Of a DNA stretch of 29,784 nt, positions 15,742 to 22,880 are shown one piece after another. The notes below the pieces were generated by a model that ran no database searches, was not told the origin of the DNA, and saw only the letters and a list, made by a program, of their open reading frames with translations. Every line of letters starts with the position of its first letter. Position 1 is the stretch's first letter. The DNA is from Methylococcaceae bacterium UBA7658 (GTDB taxonomy: Bacteria; Pseudomonadota; Gammaproteobacteria; Methylococcales; Methylomonadaceae): positions 30,652 to 60,435 of the forward strand of contig DLHW01000014.1 in the NCBI GenBank assembly GCA_002483425.1, in the 5' to 3' direction. The translations under genes were made by a program, and so were the position numbers.

Positions 15742-16404
15742 TTAAGTCATGCCCGCAATAGACAGAAATAGGTTTTGCGCGAAGTGTAGGGGATAAGCCA
15801 GTAAAACATTGAGGATTTTAGTGTATAACAAAACCAGCAAAATGATAAAGCCGTACCGTTCAAGCTGGTTATATTGCCACGCCAGCCGATGCGGCAATAG
15901 GGCGGTTAGAATGCGGCTGCCGTCCAACGGAGGTATCGGCAGTAAATTGATTAACGCCAACACTAAATTAATTGAAATACCGGCAATCCCGGAATAAATT
16001 AACGGCAATGAAATGAATTCCGCGCTCGCGCCGATAGCCATCCCGAGACGCGCGAGCATAGCCCAACTCAACGCCATCAACACATTGGAAAGCGGACCGG
16101 CTAAGGCGACCATCGCCATATCGTGCAGCGGTTTCTTAAAATTACGCGCATCGACAGGAACCGGTTTGGCCCAGCCGAAAATGAATCCGGTGCCGGTCAG
16201 CAACAGCAAACCGGGTAAGATGACCGTACCCAGCCAGTCAATATGCTTGATGGGATTTACCGTTAACCGGCCTTGTATATCGGCGGTATTGTCGCCGTAT
16301 TTTTTTGCCACCCAGCCGTGCGCGGCTTCATGTACCGTGATCGCGAAAATCACCGGCAAAATCCAAACGGCAATCCGCTGGATGATCGTCAAATCGTTCA
16401 TCAT
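15742..16404 (-). CDS. Site-2 protease family protein (M50 metalloprotease)
   Basis: A 220-residue polytopic inner-membrane protein of the short M50 group. The zinc motif HExxH is 'HEAAH' (H25, E26, H29) in the first membrane helix, and the third ligand is probably D161 in 'LLPIPPLDGSRIL'. Several hydrophobic segments follow (about 10-30, 58-75, 95-120, 133-158, 180-200). Members of this short group cleave or handle substrates within the membrane, but their natural substrates are mostly unknown. It starts at the first of two ATGs (16404), after AGGA. It lies between yciO and scpA on the same strand; gaps of 15 and 49 bases suggest one operon. Confidence 0.93.
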   Translation of the reverse strand: MMNDLTIIQRIAVWILPVIFAITVHEAAHGWVAKKYGDNTADIQGRLTVNPIKHIDWLGTVILPGLLLLTGTGFIFGWAKPVPVDARNFKKPLHDMAMVALAGPLSNVLMALSWAMLARLGMAIGASAEFISLPLIYSGIAGISINLVLALINLLPIPPLDGSRILTALLPHRLAWQYNQLERYGFIILLVLLYTKILNVLLAYPLHFAQNLFLSIAGMT

Positions 16405-16419
16405 ATCAATTATCCTATC

Positions 16420-17040
16420 TTAAACGAGCATCGGCGCGAAGCCTTTACCTTGCCGGACGATTTCCGGGGTGTTACCGGAAAACGCAATGATTGTAGTCTC
16501 TTCACACGGGATGATGCCGGCATCTATAATTAAATCCAGTTCGTGCTCCAAGCGCTCACGGATTTCATACGGATCGGAGAAACCTTCATCCAGGCCGGGG
16601 AGTTCCATCGTCGAGCTAATCAAGGGTTCTTGCAGTTCTGTAACTAGAAGTTGAGCGATGGGATGACCGGGAATACGGATGCCGATGGTTTTTTTCTTCG
16701 GGTGCTGCAAGCGTCTAGGCACTTCGCGGGTGGCGTCCAGGATAAACGTAAACGGCCCTGGCGTTAGCGCTTTAATTAACCGGTGTGCGTTATTGCCCAT
16801 TTTGGTGAAGTTGGAAACCTGGGTCAAATCCTTACACACCAGAGTAAAATCGTGCTTGTCGTCCAATTGTCTGATCCGGCGTATCTTATCGACTGCTTGT
16901 TTATCGCCGATATGGCAACCCAGCGCGTACGACGAATCGGTGGGGTAAGCAATAACCCCGCCGTCTCGGATGATTTCCACGGCGCGATGAATTAAACGTA
17001 ATTGCGGATTTTCAGGATGGATTGCGAAGAATTGAGCCAT
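16420..17040 (-). CDS. yciO: YciO-type Sua5/YciO/YrdC family protein
   Basis: A 206-residue protein of the YrdC/Sua5 fold, closest in my memory to E. coli YciO: the start 'MAQFFAIHPENPQLRLI' and 'YPTDSSYALGCHIGDK' nearly match it. The family core includes threonylcarbamoyl-AMP synthase, needed for t6A modification of tRNA. YciO paralogues are not thought to be the main t6A enzyme, and their role is unclear. The RNA/ATP-binding core 'KIRRIRQLDDKHDFTLVCKD' and 'RRLQHPKKKTIGIRIPGHP' are intact. It is the first gene of the minus operon and has no strong Shine-Dalgarno. Confidence 0.9.
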   Translation of the reverse strand: MAQFFAIHPENPQLRLIHRAVEIIRDGGVIAYPTDSSYALGCHIGDKQAVDKIRRIRQLDDKHDFTLVCKDLTQVSNFTKMGNNAHRLIKALTPGPFTFILDATREVPRRLQHPKKKTIGIRIPGHPIAQLLVTELQEPLISSTMELPGLDEGFSDPYEIRERLEHELDLIIDAGIIPCEETTIIAFSGNTPEIVRQGKGFAPMLV

Positions 17041-17428
17041 TCACACGGGTCGATGTTTTAAGTTTGGCTATTATAACTCAGACTCATTAATTTGAAGGAT
17101 GGTTATTGGGCCAGTTACAGATGTTTTGAGAGTGTTTACAAAAAGATAGATAGCTATAGGAAAAAGTCAATTTATTTCAATGCCTTGAAAGAAATAACAT
17201 TGTTTTCCGAAAATAAAGTTAAGCTATTGATTTCGTATCATTTATTGTCCAAGCATCTAGCTATGCCTAAGTACTCACGATGTTTCTCTGCGGTGATGGT
17301 TTTGAACCACATTAAAAGCTTTCGAAGAGGGTAATCTGTCTCGTTAGAATTAAGTGGATTTACGATTGTAACGATGCAGCACAGAAGTAATTGCCACACA
17401 GGCTTTCCGCCAATGCGCCTTGATTGTT
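17041..17428. other. Intergenic, nothing recognised
   Basis: AT-rich spacer upstream of yciO and downstream of the propeller gene. It should carry the promoter of the yciO operon. One TTG-started frame (17092-17334) is open but has no ribosome-binding site and no protein-like family pattern. No terminator is obvious. Confidence 0.5.
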
Positions 17429-19150
17429 TTATGGTGTTACGGTTGTTGAGATATTGAGATAGTTATTAGCTGGAACTGGGTCGGCTGGGCCGTTGCTACT
17501 TAAACTCAAATTTTGCGTCAACGGGTTACGCAAAGCCTTTAAAACTACAGTCAGTTTTGTATTTCCGCCAGCAGCGAGACTGCCCAAATCGCACAGACTG
17601 ATAGACGTATAGCGTCTGCAACTTCCCTTCGCGGGCGTTAAGGCGATTATCTGTCCATTTGCGAATAAATGTTGAATTCGCACGGATGTAACAGTGGCTG
17701 GCCCATTGTTATTGATAGTGTAACCAAATGTGCCTTGGCTGTTTTTTGTTAGAGAAACAGGCTTTTGCGTCATACTGATTTTAAGGTCGGCTTTGATGCT
17801 TCTATTCTCTAGCCGGTCACGGACGAAGATATCGTTATTTCCATTAGTATCTACTGAGACCAAGTTGGACGCCGCAGAAAAAAACGTTAGGAAACGGCCA
17901 TCGGCGCTTAAGGTCGGATTATAGCTCCAATTATTTGCTTGGCTGCTGCTGGAACTGACACTTGCGCGGGTTGTTTGGCCGCTTAGACGGTCGTGTACAA
18001 ATGCATCTTGATCTGTATTAGTGTCACTAGACACTAAGTTGGTAGCGGTAGAATGAAATGCGATAAATCGCCCGTCAGCACTGATTTTTGGATACATGCT
18101 CAAATCATTTCCTTCGCTACCGCTAGAACTGATACTAACGCGTTTAGTTTGTCCTGTCTGGCGGTCATGAACAAAAATGTCTCTTAAATTATTAGTATCG
18201 TTGGATACCAAATTGGAAGCGAACGATTCAAAAGCCACAAAACGACCGTCTGCGCTGATGCTTGGGGTACCGCTTGAACTGTTTGCTTGACTACCATCAG
18301 TTGCGACGCTGACCCTGCTGGTTTGTCCGGTTAAGCGGTCCCGGACAAAAATATCTGCAGCTATATTTGTATCACCGTTAACCAAGTTTGAAGCAGATGA
18401 GCCAAAAGCCACAAAACGTCCATCTGCGTTCAAACTTGAAGAGTCACTTGAATTATTGGCTTGATCGCCGCCTGTTGCCACACTGACTCGACTGGTATGC
18501 CCCGTCAGATGGTCATGGACAAAGATGTCATAGTTCACATTGGTATCGTCAGGCACCAAATTTGAAGAAAGAGAGGTAAATGAAATAAACCGGCCATCAG
18601 CGTTTATACTTGGATTGTCGCTTCCGCGAAGCCCTTGTACGCCGCTTGAATCAACACTGGCCCTGATGGTTTTGTGGTTTAGACGGTCATGCACGAAAAT
18701 ATCAGACTGACTATTTGTATCTCCAGCTACTAAATTGGAAGCTGATGACCAAAAGGTTACAAAACGGCCATCTGCACTTACGCTTGGCCTGTAGCTTCTG
18801 CTATTAGCTTGAATTCCACTCGAATCAACACTAACTCGAGCAGTTTGTCCGCTTAAACGATCATGAACAAAGATATCTTCAAAACCATTAGTATCTCCGG
18901 CAACCAGGTTTGAAGCAAAGGACCAAAATGCTACAAAACGGCCATTTGCGCTGATACTTGGGAAGTAGCTGGAATTATTTCCTTGAATATTGCCTGAAGT
19001 TACGCTGACCCGTGATGTTTCGGCTGCATAAAGACTAGTTTGAATCAAACAGAAAGTGAGTAATAGAGACAATATACTAAATGTTTTTGAAGTCTTATAG
19101 GCGTTAGTTAAAAACGTTGCCGTAGTGTTATTTGAGTTCGGGAAAGTCAT
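17429..19150 (-). CDS. Exported seven-repeat (TolB/WD40-like) beta-propeller protein with DUF11-like C-terminal domain
   Basis: A 573-residue exported protein. A signal peptide (hydrophobic core about 24-39, cleavage near 'SLYAAE', residue 43) is preceded by an unusually long N-region. Residues 44-450 are seven consecutive repeats of about 58 residues. Each holds 'ADGRFVAF', then 'SNLV..DTN' and 'DIFVHDR.TGQT.RVSV', the pattern of TolB-like/WD40-like propeller blades, so a closed seven-bladed propeller is likely. Residues about 453-573 ('VTSVRIQHLFANGQII', 'LCDLGSLAAGGNTKLTVVL') resemble a DUF11 immunoglobulin-like domain with two cysteines (CRRY, LCDL). No PEP-CTERM or LPXTG anchor is seen. 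ATG 19150 has AAGTAAGG nine bases upstream. The leader carries a GEMM-like riboswitch. Adhesion or cell-surface use is a guess from that control. Confidence 0.82.
   Translation of the reverse strand: MTFPNSNNTTATFLTNAYKTSKTFSILSLLLTFCLIQTSLYAAETSRVSVTSGNIQGNNSSYFPSISANGRFVAFWSFASNLVAGDTNGFEDIFVHDRLSGQTARVSVDSSGIQANSRSYRPSVSADGRFVTFWSSASNLVAGDTNSQSDIFVHDRLNHKTIRASVDSSGVQGLRGSDNPSINADGRFISFTSLSSNLVPDDTNVNYDIFVHDHLTGHTSRVSVATGGDQANNSSDSSSLNADGRFVAFGSSASNLVNGDTNIAADIFVRDRLTGQTSRVSVATDGSQANSSSGTPSISADGRFVAFESFASNLVSNDTNNLRDIFVHDRQTGQTKRVSISSSGSEGNDLSMYPKISADGRFIAFHSTATNLVSSDTNTDQDAFVHDRLSGQTTRASVSSSSSQANNWSYNPTLSADGRFLTFFSAASNLVSVDTNGNNDIFVRDRLENRSIKADLKISMTQKPVSLTKNSQGTFGYTINNNGPATVTSVRIQHLFANGQIIALTPAKGSCRRYTSISLCDLGSLAAGGNTKLTVVLKALRNPLTQNLSLSSNGPADPVPANNYLNISTTVTP
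17801..19021 (-). repeat. Seven tandem about 174-bp coding repeats (propeller blades)
   Basis: Seven back-to-back units, each encoding 58 residues (59 in the first). The best conserved part encodes SADGRFVAF and SNLV-x2-DTN-x4-DIFVHDR. The DNA copies are diverged, so the array is old and is held together by protein-level selection, not recent duplication. Confidence 0.9.
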
Positions 19151-19241
19151 GATAATTAGCCTTACTTTTCGGTTAAATTATGCTCGGCTTTAACAAAGCG
19201 ACGCAACTACCCGTTTGATTGTTAGAATAAAAACGGACAAC

Positions 19242-19297
19242 AAAAAGCCGAACCCCAATTAACGGCCTTGACGCAGGCCATTCGGCAGTTCGGCTTT
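19242..19297 (-). terminator. Riboswitch expression platform: intrinsic terminator overlapping the aptamer
   Basis: On minus, AAAGCCGAAC (19288-19297, the 3' strand of the aptamer) pairs perfectly with GTTCGGCTTT (19244-19253), which runs into a five-U tract. A small GGCCT/AGGCC hairpin (19264-19279) sits inside the loop. Terminator and aptamer share bases and cannot both form, so ligand binding should favour readthrough (an ON switch) if the aptamer forms first. This direction is inferred. Confidence 0.72.
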
Positions 19298-19362
19298 CCG
19301 ATTGGATCCGTGACTTTCCGCCCCTGCCTTCCGGCAGGTTTAGCTTTAATTTCCCCCAATTC
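19281..19362 (-). promoter_or_regulatory. c-di-GMP-I (GEMM-I) type riboswitch aptamer
   Basis: Read on minus, a 'TAAACC' strand leads into a perfect 6-bp P2 stem (CCUGCC/GGCAGG, 19323-19338) closed by a GGAA tetraloop. Then comes 'GGCGGAAAGUCACGGAUC', which aligns with the GEMM consensus GGACGCAAAGCCACGGGUC. A short P3 follows (CGG..UCC/GGA..CCG), and the 3' strand 'AAAGCCGAACUGCCG' aligns with the consensus ACAGCCGGGUUGCCG. The GNRA tetraloop and its receptor-like bulge are as expected. It lies just downstream of a -10 box and upstream of the exported propeller gene. Some positions differ from the consensus, so a relative with altered ligand preference is possible. Confidence 0.72.
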
Positions 19363-19373
19363 TTAAGCGAATT

Positions 19374-19379
19374 AGTATA
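19374..19379 (-). promoter_or_regulatory. Probable -10 box of the riboswitch-propeller transcript
   Basis: TATACT on minus, followed about seven bases later by the presumed start of the leader, right before the aptamer. No strong -35 box is visible at the normal distance. Confidence 0.45.
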
Positions 19380-19641
19380 TGTAACGCTAAACAATTTTGT
19401 GTGGGAAGTCAACTTTTATAAGATGCTCAAAACGCACAAATTGATGCGCTTAGATTATCTATTTTACCTTTACACCTGTTTTGATCTATGGTGGCTCTTT
19501 AACGGTAGATACAATTTAACTTAATACCAACGCAGGCGCGAGAGCCGTTCGCGATTAGCTATCCCTTAACGTATGATTCATTTGTTTTGATAAGGCCATT
19601 GCTTACCGAAAGCCTTAGAAACCATGTCTTACCCGGATTTA
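19380..19641. other. Intergenic, nothing more recognised
   Basis: AT-rich spacer between the propeller promoter and the end of the DUF2380-like gene. No ORF, tRNA or clear terminator was seen. Confidence 0.5.
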
Positions 19642-20148
19642 TTATTTGGTTATGACACTCTTCACAAAAAACCGGATCGCCCGCTCCCAGCTTTGGTCGT
19701 TGTCGCCGCGAAAATCCAAGGCTTTTTTGAGGACGGTCTTACCCGATTCGGCGTCCAGGACGACAAAATGCATGGTCAAAACCAGTTGGCTTAGACGGTA
19801 AACCCAGGGTACGACGATTTGTTTGGCGTTCAGTTTTTTCGCCAGAGCCACTTCGCAGCGGTCGCACGCGTTATTGCTCAGCGCGGTAGTGACTTGGTTG
19901 CTGAACTCCAAGGATGCCGGAACATCGACCAAATCGTAGCGCTGGGTCTGCTGCAAACCAGTACGCAATGTTTTGTCGGCTAAATAGAGTCTTTTTTGAT
20001 GTTCGCTGTCAATTTTGTTACCGGCAAGGTCGCCTTGTAACTTATAGGGCATGACGATAATCCGGATGGCGGCCGCATCGCCTGCAAACACCGGTGAAAA
20101 CAGAAAGGTTAAGAATAGAAAAACAAAGGCTTGAAATAGAATTGGCAT
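19642..20148 (-). CDS. Exported DUF2380-like protein, function unknown
   Basis: A 168-residue periplasmic protein. The signal peptide (hydrophobic residues 5-19, cleavage near 'SPVFA', residue 22) is clear. The mature part has 'RIIVMPYKLQGD', 'LRTGLQQTQRYDLVD', a CxxC pair (C95, C98 in 'CDRCEVALAKKLNA') and 'QIVVPWVYRLSQLVLTMHFV'. This is the pattern of the DUF2380 family, best known to me from methylotrophs and relatives and resembling the TolB-N-like fold of proteins that sense or report on assembly. Function unknown. ATG 20148 follows GAGAGGT. A 17-base palindrome lies about 30 bases upstream. Confidence 0.75.
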   Translation of the reverse strand: MPILFQAFVFLFLTFLFSPVFAGDAAAIRIIVMPYKLQGDLAGNKIDSEHQKRLYLADKTLRTGLQQTQRYDLVDVPASLEFSNQVTTALSNNACDRCEVALAKKLNAKQIVVPWVYRLSQLVLTMHFVVLDAESGKTVLKKALDFRGDNDQSWERAIRFFVKSVITK

Positions 20149-20177
20149 ACGATTTACCTCTCGTTGTGTGGGTTATA

Positions 20178-20194
20178 CCGGTAAAATTTACCGG
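20178..20194. promoter_or_regulatory. Palindrome upstream of the DUF2380-like gene (possible operator)
   Basis: CCGGTAAA-A-TTTACCGG is a perfect dyad with 8-base arms and a single central base. It sits 30 bases before the start codon at 20148, where an operator would be expected. There is no T-run that would make it a terminator. Confidence 0.4.
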
Positions 20195-20367
20195 CTATCA
20201 TTCCGAGCGATGCTCAGTCCGAAGGTGAAAACACCCGGCGTAGCCCGTTGGATACCCCTGCATGAGCATGAGCCGCAATGCTTTCGTGATGCGCCTATCA
20301 ATTTGCAAGCCCTGCAAGAAGCTTAAAATTATTTACAGTACAACTTGCCCCGTCCCGGCGGCGAAAC

Positions 20368-20694
20368 TCATTTATCGAAAACCGTGGTCATTTTCGGTTT
20401 TAATGGCGTAATTGTTAGAGGTTTGATGTCTTCTTGTTTTACCGTATTTCCAGCTGCTACTCCTAGGGAGAATTGATGTTTGGCGGGAGGAGAATGCTCA
20501 AAAATCGTTTTTTCCCCTGCTTGCTGTTCAGCGGCCTGGAAAAAGCCATCTCTAGTTGCTTTTTCTTGCTGTTTTAATTCGGAATTAAAATCGGGTTTAA
20601 GGTCCAGTATAATTTGCTTTTTTTCTAAGCCGCTTTCTTGAGCGTTTATTATCAAAGAGAGCTGCAATAATACGATAAAGGCTAGAAATTTCAT
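20368..20694 (-). CDS. Small exported hypothetical protein (108 aa)
   Basis: I do not recognise a family. Starting at ATG 20694 ('MKFLAFIVLLQLSLIINAQ') it has a textbook signal peptide; an in-frame ATG four codons upstream (20706) is an alternative start. Mature residues are polar and low in complexity, with a Lys/Glu/Gln-rich first half ('EKATRDGFFQAAEQQ') and a 'KQEDIKPLTITPLKPK' tail. It has no cysteines and no membrane segment. It lies 57 bases after the SDR gene on the same strand and could be cotranscribed. Periplasmic, role unknown. Confidence 0.6.
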   Translation of the reverse strand: MKFLAFIVLLQLSLIINAQESGLEKKQIILDLKPDFNSELKQQEKATRDGFFQAAEQQAGEKTIFEHSPPAKHQFSLGVAAGNTVKQEDIKPLTITPLKPKMTTVFDK

Positions 20695-20751
20695 ATTGAC
20701 ACTCATACTGTCTAAGTTAGCTTGCGTGTTATTGCTATCAAGATCCCGTGT

Positions 20752-21522
20752 TCAACGCAAAAAACGTCCGCCGCTGATATCGATCAGCGCCCCGTTAATG
20801 TGCGACGACATATCGCTGACCAAAAACAGGACGGAACTGGCGACTTCCTCCGCCATAGTATTACGTCCCAGAGGGGTTTGTTTGCGGTAGTTTTCCATCA
20901 TTTCAGGCGTGGAATGGATTTCATGGTGCTGGGTTTCCACGGTGCCGGGCATGACCGAGTTGGTGCGGATTTCGGGCGCCAATTCTTTCGCCAGCGTGTG
21001 GGTAAATACCATCAACCCGCCTTTAGGCGCGGCGTACGCGCCTGCGCCGTTAGCACCGCCGGTTTGCACCGACAAAGACAGCAAATTTACAATCCGTCCG
21101 CTGCCGGTGGCGCGAAGATGCGGAATAGCGCGTTTGGTCACTAAAAAGGCGCTGGTCAGGTTAATATCGAGCGATTTGCGCCAATTTTCCAAGCTGGTTT
21201 CTTCGATCTTAGCGCGTTTGACCAGTCCGCCGCTGTTATTGACCAAAATATCCAACCGTCCGGTTCGGGCGACCAACTTATCAACGGCGGCGTCGGCTTG
21301 CGCTTCGTCGGTTAAATCGGCGGGTAACAATAGACTTTTGATGTTGTTGGTGGCAAGTTCTGTATACAAACTTTCGGCGGCGTCTTGACTGCTGTAATAG
21401 TTGATGCCGATAAACGCGCCCGCTTTCCCCAAGGCTAAAGCGCACGCCCGGCCGATGCCGACGGCCGCGCCGCTGATTAAGGCAACCTTGCCGGTTAAAT
21501 CCAATGTCTGTTCCGGTATCAT
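20752..21522 (-). CDS. SDR family oxidoreductase (FabG-like, NAD(P)-dependent)
   Basis: A 256-residue classical short-chain dehydrogenase/reductase. The Rossmann motif is 'SGAAVGIGRA' (GxxxGxG, residues about 18-25), the 'NNSG' strand motif is at 95-98, N121 is in 'LDINLTSAF', and the active-site YxxxK is 'YAAPK' (Y163, K167). A Ser/Leu-rich 'LLSLS' at 147-151 supplies the catalytic serine. The sequence is clearly a metabolic SDR, but the substrate cannot be deduced. A good AGAGGAG precedes ATG 21522. It is 21 bases after the VOC gene, so the two are probably one operon. Confidence 0.93.
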   Translation of the reverse strand: MIPEQTLDLTGKVALISGAAVGIGRACALALGKAGAFIGINYYSSQDAAESLYTELATNNIKSLLLPADLTDEAQADAAVDKLVARTGRLDILVNNSGGLVKRAKIEETSLENWRKSLDINLTSAFLVTKRAIPHLRATGSGRIVNLLSLSVQTGGANGAGAYAAPKGGLMVFTHTLAKELAPEIRTNSVMPGTVETQHHEIHSTPEMMENYRKQTPLGRNTMAEEVASSVLFLVSDMSSHINGALIDISGGRFLR

Positions 21523-21543
21523 TTAATACTCCTCTTATTTTAG

Positions 21544-21936
21544 TTAAGACAAAGTTTCGCCCGCGAAATTAAATTCCAGTTTGATGCCCACAGGATCGAG
21601 CAAAAAAATTTGAGTCATTTCCCTGTCGGCTAAAGACCGTTGTTCTAGGCTATATTCGATTTTGAGTTTATCCAAGCGGTGTTTGAATTCAGCAACCTGG
21701 GTACAAGCGAATGCAACATGGTTAAAATGAAATTTATCGGATTCGTTCATCCGGTCCCCGGTAACCGAAAGATGGATAATGGGCGTCTCGCCCGCATACA
21801 ACCATGCGCCGTCACGCTTCGACTTCGCCCGGAAACCGGGTTTTAAACCCAAAATATCTTCATAAAACGCTTTTACTCTGGGCAGTTGTTCTGCGCTAAC
21901 TTCAATGTTGATGTGGTTAATTCCTGTGACTGCCAT
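21544..21936 (-). CDS. VOC family protein (glyoxalase/dioxygenase superfamily)
   Basis: A 130-residue single-copy VOC protein, made of two beta-alpha-beta-beta-beta units. Typical ligand-site residues are present: 'INHINIEVS' near the N-terminus, 'HFNHVAFACT' in the middle and 'PVGIKLEFNF' at the end, so a metal-binding His/His/Glu set is plausible. The group includes lactoylglutathione lyases, fosfomycin resistance proteins and dioxygenases; nothing here separates them. It precedes the SDR gene in the same operon. The start codon is weakly supported by a ribosome-binding site. Confidence 0.85.
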   Translation of the reverse strand: MAVTGINHINIEVSAEQLPRVKAFYEDILGLKPGFRAKSKRDGAWLYAGETPIIHLSVTGDRMNESDKFHFNHVAFACTQVAEFKHRLDKLKIEYSLEQRSLADREMTQIFLLDPVGIKLEFNFAGETLS

Positions 21937-22022
21937 AGTTTTTTGATTTCCGGGTTTGTTACATTAACTGCTTTAATTTCGTATTCGATGAAGTAAAAAC
22001 ACCCTCATAACGATTATTAAGA

Positions 22023-22493
22023 TCAGGATTGGAATTGTCTGACTTTTTCGAGCACTGCTTGCGCATGGCCTTCGTGATTTACACCGTAAGCAACATCCGC
22101 TAAGTTGCCTTATTTGTCGATAATGAAAGTGGATCGTAAAACCGCCATACTTTTCACGCCGTTCTTTTCGCGTTCCCGCCAGACATCATATAATTCGCAA
22201 ACTTCGCCGGAGGTATCCGCTAACAAATCCACTTTCAGGCCGTATTTGTCTATGAAGGCGCAATGACTATCGCAGGAGTCTTTACTGACGCCGATCACCA
22301 CAGTATCCAGGGCGGCGAACTCGCCGGCCAAGGCGGTAAAATCGTTGGCTTCGATAGTGCAGCCGGGGGTATCGTCTTTCGGGTAGAAATAGAGCACAAC
22401 ATTTTTATCGCCGGCATAGTCGGCTAAACTGACAATTTGGTTATGTTGATTGAACGATCTGAAAAGCGGCGCGGGTTGTTGATTCTGTAACAT
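22023..22493 (-). pseudogene. PrxQ/Bcp-type peroxiredoxin, broken by an in-frame TAA at codon 128
   Basis: The first 127 codons encode a clear PrxQ/Bcp thioredoxin-fold peroxidase: 'YFYPKDDTPGCTIEANDF' with the peroxidatic C45, then C74, C78 and C99. They end at TAA (22110-22112) right after 'STFIIDK'. The same frame then continues for 28 sense codons to TGA at 22023-22025, encoding 'GNLADVAYGVNHEGHAQAVL' and a short helix, the C-terminus expected for the family. The intact protein would be 156 residues, normal for this family. A CAA or GAA codon to TAA change explains it. Loss of the last helix would probably destabilise the fold. A sequencing error remains possible. No resolving Cys five residues after C45. 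Confidence 0.88.
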
Positions 22494-22880
22494 AAAATCT
22501 CCTCAAGTAAAACTTGTTGACTGATTTGGATAGCATTATGCACACGCAGTGTGTCTTTGCATCATAGTAAGCTCGCCGCTTAAAGTCCAGTTAAAAACAC
22601 TTAGTCAGGTACTAGAATTCGATGCCAAAATCCGTAATTTCGTACTACACTTCGTCAGCATCGTCTTTGGTTAAACCGTTTTTATTCCGGAAGCAATGCG
22701 TAGCGTAAAAATGTTAGAATGCCTACCAAAATTTTACCCGGCGTCTTATCGTCTGAAACCGCGTTATGGTTAAAAAGCGGCGATAAATTTTCAAATAACC
22801 CTTCAGTTGAAAAATAAAAATCAAGGATTTTCGTTTTTCCGGCGTAATACATTTTTAACATTCACTATGGAAGACAATTC
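22494..22880. other. Intergenic region upstream of galU
   Basis: About 390 bases between divergent bcp and galU, so both promoters should be here. I see no convincing ORF and no conserved structural RNA. An imperfect inverted repeat (GTAAAAAT ... AATTTTAC, about 22706-22736) is the only structure noted. Confidence 0.5.

Noticed and set aside
17092..17334. 80-codon TTG-started ORF in the yciO upstream spacer
   Set aside because: No ribosome-binding site and no family-like pattern; codon use looks like AT-rich spacer.
20215..20367. Plus-strand reading frame upstream of the small exported protein (contains 'NYLQYNLPRPGGETH')
   Set aside because: Broken by stops, no start, and no recognised family; treated as spacer.
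3091..22493. Stop-codon reassignment (TAG or TAA read as sense)
   Set aside because: Almost all genes end with standard stops, including TAA, TAG and TGA, at family-typical lengths; two isolated cases fit mutation or sequence error better.
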